Shown in pieces: positions 1 to 8,506 of a stretch of 24,949 bases of DNA. The stretch is from CAYQUC01 sp964420605 (GTDB taxonomy: Bacteria; Pseudomonadota; Gammaproteobacteria; UBA6429; Thiohalophilaceae). Under the pieces are notes generated by a model, which was not told the origin of the DNA, made no database searches, and saw only the letters and a list, made by a program, of their open reading frames with translations. The stretch lies in contig CAYQUC010000048.1 of NCBI GenBank assembly GCA_964420605.1, positions 1 through 24,949 on the forward strand, in the 5' to 3' direction. Each line of letters opens with the position of its first letter. The stretch's first letter is position 1. Made by a program: the position numbers and the translations under genes.

Positions 1-222
1 TCTGAATCATGATGTGTACTGCCAAGAATGGGGTTAATAAGGAGGCCGAATTATAACCCATTCTAAATATTTAGTTTAGCTAATATAAGATTAAATCGAT
101 GATTTTTTAAACAAAATGTGACTTAAATGCTTAATTTTACACAAGAAAAGTGTGATTACTGCAAAAACAAGGGCTTAAGGGCAATTTTGGTTTCGTCCAA
201 ATTAACGTACGGCAATAGTGAG
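1..222. other. left edge, no supportable gene
   Basis: AT-rich sequence downstream of the patatin gene. On the + strand, frame 2 is open from the window edge to a TAA at 35-37 (residues ending VYCQEWG), which could be the last codons of a gene to the left. On the - strand an ATG at 10-8 could start a leftward gene. Neither is long enough to support. I see no strong terminator hairpin. Confidence 0.3.
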
Positions 223-1380
223 TTAATCGTCGGTTCTCAACAAATGCTCAATTTCTTCTCGTTTGGACATGGCATCTTTATAACCCAGACGAATTAATGC
301 ACGACAATAATCCCGTTGAAACATTAAATAACTCGCTAGACTCGAACCTTGATCCTTTTTAGAACCAACATTGCCTAATAGTAATCGTAACGTGAACGGC
401 AACTGACTTATATAAGGTTGTGCAATATCACCCAAATCTTCACTCGGTGAAATTAGTAACGATTCAACTTTACGTAAGCCGATATCTTTTTGTTTTAACA
501 CCGCATCCGGAATTAAACTGACAGTATTATTAATGCGTTCCAAACGTTCAATATCGGCTTCAAGGGAATCTAAAAAAATGGTATTCATAACGTGGCCAGC
601 AATTTGTGACAGGCTTGGGATTTCAATAGTGTCATCCCTGCTAGACGGTTCGACTAACTCGTTACGGTTGCCAATAACCAAAACGCGATCTGCACCTAGG
701 TGCAATGCCGCACTTAATGGTGCCATCTGACGCATCGAACCATCACCAAAATACTCACGGTTTATTTGAACCGGCGCAAACATCAATGGGATAGCGGATG
801 ATGCCATTAAATGAGCCAACGTAATATTTTCACGGCAACCGACCCGGCGTGAACGAACCCAACGCTTTATGCTGTGATCGGCTTGATAAAAGGTGACCGA
901 TTGTCCCGAGCTATAACCCGATGCCGTAACACTAATAGCATGAATAAATTGGTTATCGATGGATTTTTGAATGTCGTCAAAATTCAAATGTTTGCTTAAT
1001 AATTTGGCGAGCGGTTTTCTATCGAGTAAGTAGATTGGGCTGTGTTTATTTGAACGAGTAAATATTTTTACTCCCATCCATTTTAATAAAGTAGACACAA
1101 TACTGCGCATGTCACCTCGAAACACTTGGTCTATTTCAAAATTGCGCCATACGTGGTTAATGCGCATGACCGCCAGTTGATAATTTTCTGCAGCGCAGGC
1201 AAGTGACACGGCATTGATAGCGCCCGCCGATGTACCGGATATTATATGAAATGGTGACGGGCTATTTTTGGGGCGCATATCCACAATGGCGCGTAACACG
1301 CCAACTTGATATGCTGCCCGAGCACCGCCCCCCATCATAACAATGCCAATTTTAGGTTTGTTCTCGTTATTTTTAACCAT
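223..1380 (-). CDS. patatin-like phospholipase family protein
   Basis: 385-aa predicted serine lipid acyl hydrolase. The patatin catalytic dyad is visible: the glycine-rich oxyanion loop GGGARAAYQVGVL at residues 17-29, the nucleophile elbow GTSAG at 49-53 with Ser51, and the DGS motif with Asp213 (usually DGA/DGG in the family). There is no signal peptide, so the protein should act in the cytoplasm or at the inner face of the membrane. The first 30 residues carry the start of the Rossmann-like core, so the ATG at 1380 is reasonable. It lies 116 nt downstream of slyX on the same strand and may be read with it or from its own promoter. The substrate (phospholipid, lysophospholipid or neutral lipid) cannot be told from sequence. 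Confidence 0.9.
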   Translation of the reverse strand: MVKNNENKPKIGIVMMGGGARAAYQVGVLRAIVDMRPKNSPSPFHIISGTSAGAINAVSLACAAENYQLAVMRINHVWRNFEIDQVFRGDMRSIVSTLLKWMGVKIFTRSNKHSPIYLLDRKPLAKLLSKHLNFDDIQKSIDNQFIHAISVTASGYSSGQSVTFYQADHSIKRWVRSRRVGCRENITLAHLMASSAIPLMFAPVQINREYFGDGSMRQMAPLSAALHLGADRVLVIGNRNELVEPSSRDDTIEIPSLSQIAGHVMNTIFLDSLEADIERLERINNTVSLIPDAVLKQKDIGLRKVESLLISPSEDLGDIAQPYISQLPFTLRLLLGNVGSKKDQGSSLASYLMFQRDYCRALIRLGYKDAMSKREEIEHLLRTDD

Positions 1381-1496
1381 ACACTCTTTATCGGATTCTA
1401 CTTAGCTTAAGTTTAGAACAATGCCGATAAATTATGATGAAAAAAATGATATCTGCTTGAAAAATCTACAATTATATTAAAATAAATTATTAATCC

Positions 1497-1697
1497 TTAG
1501 TAATGAGGTGGTTTCTCATCAATGGGAGCAGAACTTGAACCAGCCGCCAAATCATCGAATTTTGTTTTTAATGCATCAAACTGACGATTCAACATATCGA
1601 GTTGCTTACCTTGGCGAATCACCGTGTTACTCATGCTCTCGAGTTCCTCTTGCTGGTGCATCATTTTTATTTGAAGGTCGATTAACTCTTGTGACAT
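1497..1697 (-). CDS. slyX: SlyX family protein
   Basis: Small 66-aa protein of unknown molecular function, conserved in gammaproteobacteria. Almost all of it is a predicted coiled coil with heptad-like Leu/Met/Ile spacing (LIDLQIKMMHQQEELESM...). It ends in the family's characteristic proline-rich tail PPHY. I chose the ATG at 1697 over the GTG immediately before it because an AGGA lies 7 nt upstream of the ATG. It is divergent from the Rieske gene and upstream of the patatin gene. Length and tail match the family well; its role is not known. Confidence 0.9.
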   Translation of the reverse strand: MSQELIDLQIKMMHQQEELESMSNTVIRQGKQLDMLNRQFDALKTKFDDLAAGSSSAPIDEKPPHY

Positions 1698-1805
1698 CAC
1701 ACTATCCTGCTCCAGATTTAGTACAAACGATTAAAGACACGTAATTTATAACTGAAGTTTAAATCAGTCTTTAACAAAATTCAGTATAAATAACGACACA
1801 ATTCA

Positions 1806-1835
1806 ATTTTACCCTGCTATGGATCATGGTAAAAT
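1806..1835. promoter_or_regulatory. inverted repeat upstream of the Rieske gene
   Basis: ATTTTACC (1806-1813) and GGTAAAAT (1828-1835) are perfect 8-bp inverted arms separated by 14 nt, in the slyX/Rieske divergent intergenic region 36 nt before the Rieske ATG. The right arm contains TAAAAT, a possible -10 for the Rieske gene, with no good -35 at the right distance. It could be an operator overlapping a promoter or chance in AT-rich DNA. Confidence 0.25.
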
Positions 1836-1871
1836 CAACTCTCAACTTATTATTTAAAATGCATCTGAACT

Positions 1872-2192
1872 ATGACAAATAAATTAATTCACATCGCCAA
1901 TACCTGCGATATTGAACCCAGCGGACTGTATCGCGCCATCATCGATGACCATGCTTACTTACTCGCGCACATTGATGGTGATTACTACTGTACCGACGAT
2001 CTGTGCACCCATGAAGATTCATCACTATATTTAGGCTCACTACACGGTAATTGTGTATCGTGTACCTTACACGGCAGTCGCTTTAATTTAAAAACCGGTG
2101 AACCCTTGGATGAGCCTGCAACCGAAGCATTAAAAACCTATCAGGTCACACAAGACGGTGAAAAGCTACTTATCGACACCATCCCAAAATAA
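1872..2192 (+). CDS. Rieske (2Fe-2S) ferredoxin, non-heme dioxygenase type
   Basis: 106-aa soluble electron carrier. The Rieske cluster ligands are all present: C45-T-H47 in the first box and C64-T-L-H67 in the second, spaced as in the ferredoxin components of bacterial ring-hydroxylating dioxygenases and NirD-like proteins. There is no transmembrane anchor, unlike the bc1 Rieske subunit, so it is cytoplasmic. No oxygenase or reductase gene is adjacent, so its partner is elsewhere and its pathway unknown. The ATG at 1872 gives the normal length for this family. The next gene begins one base after its stop or within its last codons, suggesting translational coupling. Confidence 0.9.
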   Translation: MTNKLIHIANTCDIEPSGLYRAIIDDHAYLLAHIDGDYYCTDDLCTHEDSSLYLGSLHGNCVSCTLHGSRFNLKTGEPLDEPATEALKTYQVTQDGEKLLIDTIPK

Positions 2193-2193
2193 C

Positions 2194-2940
2194 GTGACGG
2201 TTAATTGGCAAGAATCTGATGACTATCTACCTCTTGAAAAACTTTCAAGCGATTTAATCGCATGGCAATTTTTACGCCGTAATCCAGAGTACCAACGAGA
2301 CTATCAATACTTCATCACAGTCTGGCATGAGCTTGAAGCAAAATACGATGCACCACCCAACCGTAATTTTAATGCCTGGAAACAAGACCCTCGCGCCTAC
2401 CGCAGCGAACGTGAAATTGACTATTTAAATGAAAGCACATCTGAAGTATGCGCCTCGTCAGATGATAAATTATTAATCGAATGCTGGATGGGAACTAAAT
2501 GGGGCTTTTATAAATTTCCTCTCGATCCTATCGAGAATAATCCCGTTATTGGTCAAGACCTAAGCTGGCGAACAATTCCAGAAAATATAAAGTTACTGGA
2601 TGGAAACGCTATTACAGCACTATCAAATAATTATTTTGAAAATAAAACTACGATTGTATTTGATTTAAATAAAGATTTAAAACAACAAATACACAGTGCC
2701 AAACAACAACTCATTATTGCACAACGAAAAATCACGCAATCCAATATAAATAATAAAAAATGGATTTTGAGCTTACGCTTAATCGATGCGCGTCAATCAA
2801 AAATTAACGATAATGATATTCAAACCACACTCGGATTAGATAAAATAAACTACGACAATTTAAAACGACAAGCCAACGATTTATTGAATGGTGGTTATCG
2901 TGAGATTATTAGTCATTTACATAAAGAATTAACTTTGTAA
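2194..2940 (+). CDS. DUF6499/DUF2285-like putative DNA-binding protein
   Basis: 248-aa soluble protein. The N-terminal segment at residues 20-37 (WQFLRRNPEYQRDY) matches the pattern I associate with DUF6499. The C-terminal part (LIDARQSK..., then NDLLNGGYREII) resembles DUF2285, a family common on integrative elements and thought to bind DNA. The assignment is from memory of the family patterns. The start is uncertain: the GTG at 2194, directly after the Rieske TAA (TAAcGTG), suggests coupling and removes 12 residues with no family character; an in-frame GTG at 2158 inside the Rieske gene is the alternative. Neither has a good Shine-Dalgarno. No integrase or conjugation gene is nearby, so it may be a domesticated or stray element gene. 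Confidence 0.6.
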   Translation: MTVNWQESDDYLPLEKLSSDLIAWQFLRRNPEYQRDYQYFITVWHELEAKYDAPPNRNFNAWKQDPRAYRSEREIDYLNESTSEVCASSDDKLLIECWMGTKWGFYKFPLDPIENNPVIGQDLSWRTIPENIKLLDGNAITALSNNYFENKTTIVFDLNKDLKQQIHSAKQQLIIAQRKITQSNINNKKWILSLRLIDARQSKINDNDIQTTLGLDKINYDNLKRQANDLLNGGYREIISHLHKELTL

Positions 2941-3147
2941 AAATTCCATATTGAACGACTTGTTAAAATTTCATAAAAAATAAATTTAGCACCAGTATTC
3001 ACGACAAATCTAAGAATATTCAAACTCCAAAAACACTAACCAACCAAATAAAATTATATACTCAAATATTCCTTCAGAATATGTGTTATTTTATTAAAAA
3101 TAATAAAATTCATTAAAAATATTTTTTAAATTTTAAGCAGGTTAATC

Positions 3148-4482
3148 ATGTCGATAATAAAACGTAATTATTTTTTTTCCTTAGTCATCTCTAGTGTGTT
3201 AATTTCATGTGGTGGCGGTGAAAATAGTGTTACCAGTTTCGTAGGTGATACAACTAAAACCAATTCAATTAACATTGTCTCAATATTGGAATCAGATCTC
3301 TCTGACGTAAACGGATCATTTGGTAATGCTATTGCTTTTAGTTCGGATGGTTTAACCATAGCTGTTGCTGAAATGGGACGAACCGTGTATGACCTAAATA
3401 ACAATCCAATTAATAATGCCGGTGCGGTGCAAATTTTCACTAAAAAAAATTCTAACTGGACACGAGGACAATTACTGGTTTCACCAATATCCAAAGCAGA
3501 TCATCAATTTGGATTTTCACTGGCATTTAGCCCCCAAGGTGAAACACTTGCAGTTGGCATGATTGGCGCTTCAAACTTAAAAACTAATGGGCGAGTTTAT
3601 CTTTTTACAAATAACAACGGAAATTGGAGCTATAACCAAGAAGTGCTATCAGAGTCCGCATCATTACGAACTTACAATGAATTTGGGTTTAACATAAGCT
3701 TTGATCCGAATGATACCTATTTAGCAGTAACTGAACGACGAAATAATAGTGCATTTGGACGTGGCGCAGTGCAGATATTTAAAAAAACAAATAATGAATG
3801 GCGCAACCCTGTTAACCTCGTTCAAGTTATGACTGCTGAAGATCCTAACGTTGCATTATCATTTGGTCATTCACACTCCTTTAACAATGATGGTTCAATC
3901 TTTGCTATAGCAGGATCCGTTAGTGGCTCGCCTACTACTGGTTTTGTTTATTTATACACAAATCTTAATGCTAGTTGGATATTAAGAAAATCCATTACAT
4001 CCTCAACAGCAACATATGCGTATGGTTCAAATATCGTTTTCAGTTTGGATAATACCCATTTGGCTATTTCAGATTTTGGGAGTGCAGAAAATACTGGACG
4101 AGTTGAATTATATAATCAAAACAATGCAGACTGGACCGGAAATATTACTCGCGGAGCAGTCTTAATTTCAAAAACACCTGAAGCTCAGAATTTTTTTGGT
4201 AGTGATATAGCATTCAATTTTGACGGTACTATGCTAGCTGTTTCAGAATATAAAACAGTACTTAACAATATTAAAAATTCTGGCTCCGTACAAATTTTTG
4301 ACAAACAAGCTGATAAAATAAGTTGGGAAGCTCGTCACTATTTATCATCAACTTCAACACCGCCCTTTGGGAGTCGATTTGGATATTCTATTGCATTTAG
4401 TCCAGTCGAGAATATATTGCTTATTGGCGAAGTATATAACACCGTAACTCCTGGAAAAATTTCAGTTTATGAGCATCAATAG
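3148..4482 (+). CDS. lipoprotein with seven propeller-like (FG-GAP-type) repeats
   Basis: 444-aa exported lipoprotein. The signal peptide ends in the lipobox LISC with Cys21, followed by GGGEN; no Asp follows Cys, so outer-membrane sorting is expected. Seven copies of a motif of the form (F/Y)G..(I/L)(A/S)F...(D/N)....(A/L)(V/I) begin near residues 58, 121, 179, 239, 292, 350 and 411, spaced 53-63 residues. Most are followed by a strand such as G.V.(L/I)(F/Y)......W. Seven regular repeats imply a seven-bladed beta-propeller similar to FG-GAP/integrin-alpha repeats. An AGCAGG lies 6 nt before the ATG. It is a single gene, ending into a terminator shared with the convergent Ig-domain lipoprotein. 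A ligand-binding or adhesive role is inference. Confidence 0.75.
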   Translation: MSIIKRNYFFSLVISSVLISCGGGENSVTSFVGDTTKTNSINIVSILESDLSDVNGSFGNAIAFSSDGLTIAVAEMGRTVYDLNNNPINNAGAVQIFTKKNSNWTRGQLLVSPISKADHQFGFSLAFSPQGETLAVGMIGASNLKTNGRVYLFTNNNGNWSYNQEVLSESASLRTYNEFGFNISFDPNDTYLAVTERRNNSAFGRGAVQIFKKTNNEWRNPVNLVQVMTAEDPNVALSFGHSHSFNNDGSIFAIAGSVSGSPTTGFVYLYTNLNASWILRKSITSSTATYAYGSNIVFSLDNTHLAISDFGSAENTGRVELYNQNNADWTGNITRGAVLISKTPEAQNFFGSDIAFNFDGTMLAVSEYKTVLNNIKNSGSVQIFDKQADKISWEARHYLSSTSTPPFGSRFGYSIAFSPVENILLIGEVYNTVTPGKISVYEHQ

Positions 4483-4722
4483 AAATAATCTGTTCAACTA
4501 CAATATTACAAAATTGTCGTTTAAATCTGAAAAGTGCTAGTGATAATTTACAAACACAAAGTTGCTAAACTCAGAATAGATATTAATTTCAAATTAACAC
4601 TTTCAATAGGTTTAAAATAAAGTTCAAAGATACAAAATACCACTAATAACACAGAAGCATTAGATGATCCTTAGCAGGATATTTAGATTATGATATGAAT
4701 CTCCCATACATTAGAAAATGAT

Positions 4723-4754
4723 AAAACCATCTTAATAAAAATTAAGATGGTTTT
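4723..4754. terminator. bidirectional Rho-independent terminator
   Basis: Perfect 14-bp stem (4723-4736 with 4741-4754) around a 4-nt AAAA loop, followed by a T-rich run on the + strand and carrying a T4 tract on the - strand. It sits between the ends of two convergent genes (3148-4482 and 7566-4780) and can serve both. Confidence 0.85.
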
Positions 4755-4779
4755 TATTTTATAGGTTAGTTCTTTCTTT

Positions 4780-7566
4780 TTACAAAGAACACGCTTGACG
4801 TTTTCCATTTGCTCCAATAGGTAAAGGAGTTACTGTACATACTGTAGAACCGGTTGTAACCGTCACACAATAATCTTCGTTATAACTTGTTAATGGCGGA
4901 ACAAGACCACCTGCATATAAATTTGCATTCACGCCGTGCTGACATCCACCATCGCCATTATCATTGAATAAACAGTTAGTTCTATCAGCAATAAACAAAT
5001 TAATATGACGGTTAAAACCACCACTAAAGGGTTCTAGTGAGACAATAGCTGATGCTGCTTGACGGCCTGGACCATTAAAATTAATTGTCTTAGTTGGTAG
5101 TAAACTACCAGTTGCAGCAATAAATTCATATAGATATCCAATTTTTAATCCTGAACCAATCGAAACACCATTTGCAACATAACCAGGATCTTCTGCACTA
5201 AAACTCAAAGTACACTCTTGAGCACCAGTTTTAGTTGCTGTCGGTATTCCTGGTGTTATAAAGGGTTTCGTTGTATCAAGCATGACACTAGCTCTAACCA
5301 CCGAACTAAATAAGCCAGCGTTATCTGTAGATTTAATTTCAATTGTATGAGACCCGTCTTTTAATGAAAGTAACCAAAGACTAAAATTTGTTGCATTAGG
5401 AATTAAAGTTGTATCAATTTTAGAACTGTATATTGGGATTGCATTGTTATCACTAAATATTTCCGTTTTTGCAATTCCTGATCCTTTAGCGTCTGATGCT
5501 GTTCCTATTACTGCCACTTGATCAATGTAAAAGTTCATTTGTGGAGTATCTAAATTAACAACTAATGTTGGCGCAGTATTATCAATAATAACATCCAAAT
5601 TTGCATTACTTCTATTACCGGCTTTATCTATAGCACTTAGTTGTAATGTTGCAAGACCATCAGGAAATTGAGCAATGGAAATAAATGCAGCAGACACATT
5701 GATGGGATTAATTATATTCGGATCTACTGCAGGAACATTCAATATCGGTTGTGCCAATATTGATTGCCCCGCTAAACTAATTTCAACTCGCTGTACTGCA
5801 GTAAAAACACCATCGAGAGTATCGCTAACACTACCGGTAATGATGGTTTTTTTATTAGTAAAATCGGTCTTAGAAACAATTACCGTTCGCGAAAATATAT
5901 CCCTAATGGATACATTTTGAATTAATGCTATAGGAGGAGAGTTATCAACAGAAAAATTAACAGTTTGTACGGCTTGCGTTTTATTAGTACTAATCGCAGT
6001 CACTGTAATACTATGAGCACCATCACCAAATATTACATTTGTATCAATAATCTCTTCAAAACTGATATTCTTAGCCCCAACCGGAACAATCGGGATTATT
6101 TTTTTGTAGAGTGCTTTTTTAGCGGTGCGTGATGTAATGGTAATAGACTCAATTCCGACAGCACCATCAACCACATCCCCTGATATTCTAATAACACCGC
6201 GTTTTGGTGCAGCTATTGAAGGACCTACAACACTTAGAGTAATCGCTTTATTACTGATTTGAATCGTTCTTTTCTCAGGGATAGCGACAATATCCAAACT
6301 GTTCATTGCAGAAAAAGTTAGCTCGTAAATACCATCAGGATAATTAGCTGTAGTGTCGAGATTAAATTGTAAGTTGAAAGTTGCGTTGAAAGTTTCATTT
6401 ATCAAATTAGTTTCATTTACTAATGTATTCGTAATATTATTAGCTGCAGAAGTAATTTCTAATTTTACTGATTTTAAACTGCTTCCATCAGATATTGTTG
6501 CGCTAATTGTTTGAGTACCAAAAAATACTGTACCGACAGGTTGAATTACCGTGATTATGGGCTTTTTAAAATCCAATGCTCTCACGCTAGTAATACCAAA
6601 AATGGACTCTGTTGATTCATTAAACGCAGTTGCAAAGGGAGTAACTTGTGTGCCTCGCATCCCTGTAACATTAAATGGCGATCCAGCCATTCTGACCATG
6701 TGCTGAGCCAATGAGTAGCGATAGTGATTTGTTTCTATCTGAGTTCGAGTTCCTAGAAATAAATCACTGCCTGCACCTTTGCCGTCAAGAATACCGTTTT
6801 CACTAATATCCAAATAAGCTTCTTTGGCAAACTTTAATGAATTAATGCCTACGTGTAACTCTAAACCACTAATTTTACCACTGGTACGACTTGCATCTTC
6901 TGTGAAACTGGACACTGCTGCATTTGCAAAACCATACGCGACTTCTAAGGTTAAGTTGCCAACATTGCTATTAGGATTACGAATATTTTTTGGTATTGTT
7001 TTAATAATGTCGAATTTTTTTACGCTATCGACGGTATTAAATGCCGCTCCAACCCAATTTGAAATTGTTCTATTAGCCTGTACTATCGCCGTATCTACTT
7101 TCAATTTATTTTTAACTAAATTATTTACAAAACCGTATGCTATATGTGTATAGAAAGTAATCGACACAGTCATGTCCGTTTCTTTTACAAAATTGCTAAC
7201 TGCGCAGATTTCATCATCCCTATTATTAAGAGCAACCTCCACTGCCGTACTTTCTTCAACATACGAGCCATTCGAAATACAGACTAAAAGTGGTGTATTA
7301 TCAGATTTAATCTCAGCACTATAATAACCTTGAGAATCGGTTCGCGCAGTCGCTAAAGATGATAAACCTCGAGTTCCATCAACATAACTGTATATTGATA
7401 CATCACCATTTTGGATAGGACCTAGCTGCGCATATCCAGAAACTTTTGCGGTTTTAATTTCAACAGCCGCAGGTGGTAAATTAGAACCTCCACCACCACA
7501 GGCAGCTAAACCAAAAAGTGTTGTAAAAAAACCACCAAAGAGAATTGCATTCCGAATAGATAACAT
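4780..7566 (-). CDS. large lipoprotein with tandem Ig-like domains
   Basis: 928-aa surface or periplasmic lipoprotein. The lipobox LAAC puts lipid on Cys23, followed by GGGGS. Residues about 36-105 look like a carboxypeptidase-regulatory/transthyretin-like fold (VSGYAQLGPIQNGDVSIYSY...). About five Ig-like modules begin near residues 335, 440, 541, 661 and 762, at the spacing of bacterial Ig-like domains, with linkers such as DNSPP, DNTAPT and DTTKP. The C-terminal 170 residues hold six cysteines and an acidic NDNGDGG stretch that could bind calcium. The start is supported by AAGGA 7 nt before the ATG. It converges on the propeller lipoprotein and shares its terminator. An adhesion or surface-coat role is inference. 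Confidence 0.75.
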   Translation of the reverse strand: MLSIRNAILFGGFFTTLFGLAACGGGGSNLPPAAVEIKTAKVSGYAQLGPIQNGDVSIYSYVDGTRGLSSLATARTDSQGYYSAEIKSDNTPLLVCISNGSYVEESTAVEVALNNRDDEICAVSNFVKETDMTVSITFYTHIAYGFVNNLVKNKLKVDTAIVQANRTISNWVGAAFNTVDSVKKFDIIKTIPKNIRNPNSNVGNLTLEVAYGFANAAVSSFTEDASRTSGKISGLELHVGINSLKFAKEAYLDISENGILDGKGAGSDLFLGTRTQIETNHYRYSLAQHMVRMAGSPFNVTGMRGTQVTPFATAFNESTESIFGITSVRALDFKKPIITVIQPVGTVFFGTQTISATISDGSSLKSVKLEITSAANNITNTLVNETNLINETFNATFNLQFNLDTTANYPDGIYELTFSAMNSLDIVAIPEKRTIQISNKAITLSVVGPSIAAPKRGVIRISGDVVDGAVGIESITITSRTAKKALYKKIIPIVPVGAKNISFEEIIDTNVIFGDGAHSITVTAISTNKTQAVQTVNFSVDNSPPIALIQNVSIRDIFSRTVIVSKTDFTNKKTIITGSVSDTLDGVFTAVQRVEISLAGQSILAQPILNVPAVDPNIINPINVSAAFISIAQFPDGLATLQLSAIDKAGNRSNANLDVIIDNTAPTLVVNLDTPQMNFYIDQVAVIGTASDAKGSGIAKTEIFSDNNAIPIYSSKIDTTLIPNATNFSLWLLSLKDGSHTIEIKSTDNAGLFSSVVRASVMLDTTKPFITPGIPTATKTGAQECTLSFSAEDPGYVANGVSIGSGLKIGYLYEFIAATGSLLPTKTINFNGPGRQAASAIVSLEPFSGGFNRHINLFIADRTNCLFNDNGDGGCQHGVNANLYAGGLVPPLTSYNEDYCVTVTTGSTVCTVTPLPIGANGKRQACSL

Positions 7567-7721
7567 TTTTATATCCTTACAAAAAATTCAAAAAAGAAGA
7601 AACTAGATAGAGCTATGGGAAGCATGAAGCACCGTCCCTAGTATTTAGCTTAATTTTTATTATATATAGTATTTAACATTTTAAGCTTAATAAAATATTA
7701 ATAAACAGTCATTTTAAATGA

Positions 7722-7755
7722 AAAAAGGGTTAGTGATAATTCACTAACCCTTTTT
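7722..7755 (-). terminator. Rho-independent terminator after the Gly/Asn-rich gene
   Basis: Perfect 15-bp stem (7722-7736 with 7741-7755) with a TAAT loop. Read on the - strand it ends in a run of six T, 24 nt beyond the stop codon of the gene at 7779-8451. The + strand also has a T5 tract, but no + strand gene precedes it. Confidence 0.85.
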
Positions 7756-7778
7756 AGAGTGCTAATAATTAACTAAAA

Positions 7779-8451
7779 TTAATCATCATCACCAAAAGCA
7801 GAACCTAGGTTATTACCTTGTGATGATCCACCCATTGAACTACCTGACTGGTTGCCTTGGTTGTTGCTACCTGGGTTGCTGCTGCTACCTGGACCTGATT
7901 GGCCACCGTTATTACCATTACCGTTGTTGTTACTGCCATTACCGGTATTGTTACTGCCATGACCGTTGTTGTTGCTACCATTACCGTTGTTGTTGCCATT
8001 ACCGTTGTTGTTGCTTCCATTACCGTTGTTGTTGCTTCCGCCGCCGTTGTTTCCAGCACCGTTATTTCCGCNNNNNNNNNNNNNNNNNNNNNNNNNNNNN
8101 NNNNNNNNNNNNNNNNNNNNNNNNNNNNNNNNNNNNNNNNNNNNNNNNNNNNNNNNNNNNNNNNNNNNNNNTTCCAGCACCGTTATTTCCGCTACTCATG
8201 CCGCCGCCATTATTTCCAGCACCGTTACTTCCGCCGCCGTTATTTCCAGCACCGTTATTTCCAGCACCGTTATTTCCGCCGCCGTTATTTCCAGCACCGT
8301 TGCTTCCGCCGCCATTATTTCCACCAGGTTGTGACACAACCGGTGTTGATGAACCATGATCTTCATCATGATCGCCTGCTAACACTAAAGGTGATGCACT
8401 TAATAATAATGCGATTGATGCGCCGGTAAAAATTGATTTCATTTTTCTCAT
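7779..8451 (-). CDS. secreted Gly/Asn-rich tandem-repeat protein (contains assembly gap)
   Basis: Low-complexity exported protein, not assigned to a family. The ATG at 8451 has GGAG 8 nt upstream. A signal peptide (KSIFTG, then hydrophobic ALLLSASPLVLA) leads to a mature start GDHDEDHGSS. Next comes a pentapeptide array of the form G(N/S)NG(A/G), then after the gap 6-7-residue units such as GSNNNGN, then a Ser/Gly/Gln-rich tail ending GSAFGDDD. The gap is a 100-N placeholder. The known bases total 573 (191 codons), so the two sides are in the same frame only if the true gap length is a multiple of three. No cysteines or catalytic motifs are visible. A flexible surface or matrix protein is a guess. 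Confidence 0.65.
7914..8040. repeat. 21/18-nt minisatellite in the Gly/Asn-rich gene
   Basis: Tandem, slightly diverged copies built on attaccgttgttgttgct plus three bases, 21 nt with some 18-nt units. They encode GSNNNGN-type heptads on the - strand. It differs from the 15-nt array on the other side of the gap. Confidence 0.8.
8072..8171. other. assembly gap (100 N)
   Basis: Exactly 100 N, the usual placeholder for a scaffold gap of unknown size. The same 21-bp sequence (ttccagcaccgttatttccg plus c) flanks it at 8051-8071 and 8172-8192, so assembly broke in a near-identical tandem repeat. Confidence 0.95.
8172..8318. repeat. 15-nt tandem repeat array in the Gly/Asn-rich gene
   Basis: About nine units alternating between ttccagcaccgttat and ttccgccgccgttat, with one 12-nt insertion near 8193-8204. 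The - strand reads pentapeptides GNNGA and GNNGG. The array continues into the gap and reappears at 8041-8071. Confidence 0.85.
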
Positions 8452-8483
8452 GATATTATCTCCATATATATGAGTGAGGATTT

Positions 8484-8506
8484 TGGGTAAATTTGAAATT
8501 TTCCCA
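8484..8506. promoter_or_regulatory. 23-bp near-palindrome in the leader of the Gly/Asn-rich gene
   Basis: Arms TGGGTAAATTT and AAATTTTCCCA flank a single G, with one mismatched pair. It lies 33 nt upstream of the start codon at 8451. The symmetry and length suit a dimeric repressor operator; a short RNA hairpin is less likely with a 1-nt spacer. Confidence 0.35.

Noticed and set aside
3063..3110. Short AT-only inverted repeats before the propeller lipoprotein
   Set aside because: ATATTC/GAATAT and ATTTTATT/AATAAAAT pairs are expected by chance in DNA this AT-rich, and they show no promoter spacing.
7914..8318. CRISPR-like array
   Set aside because: Units are 15-21 nt head-to-tail without unique spacers, lie in an exported-protein frame, and no cas genes are present.
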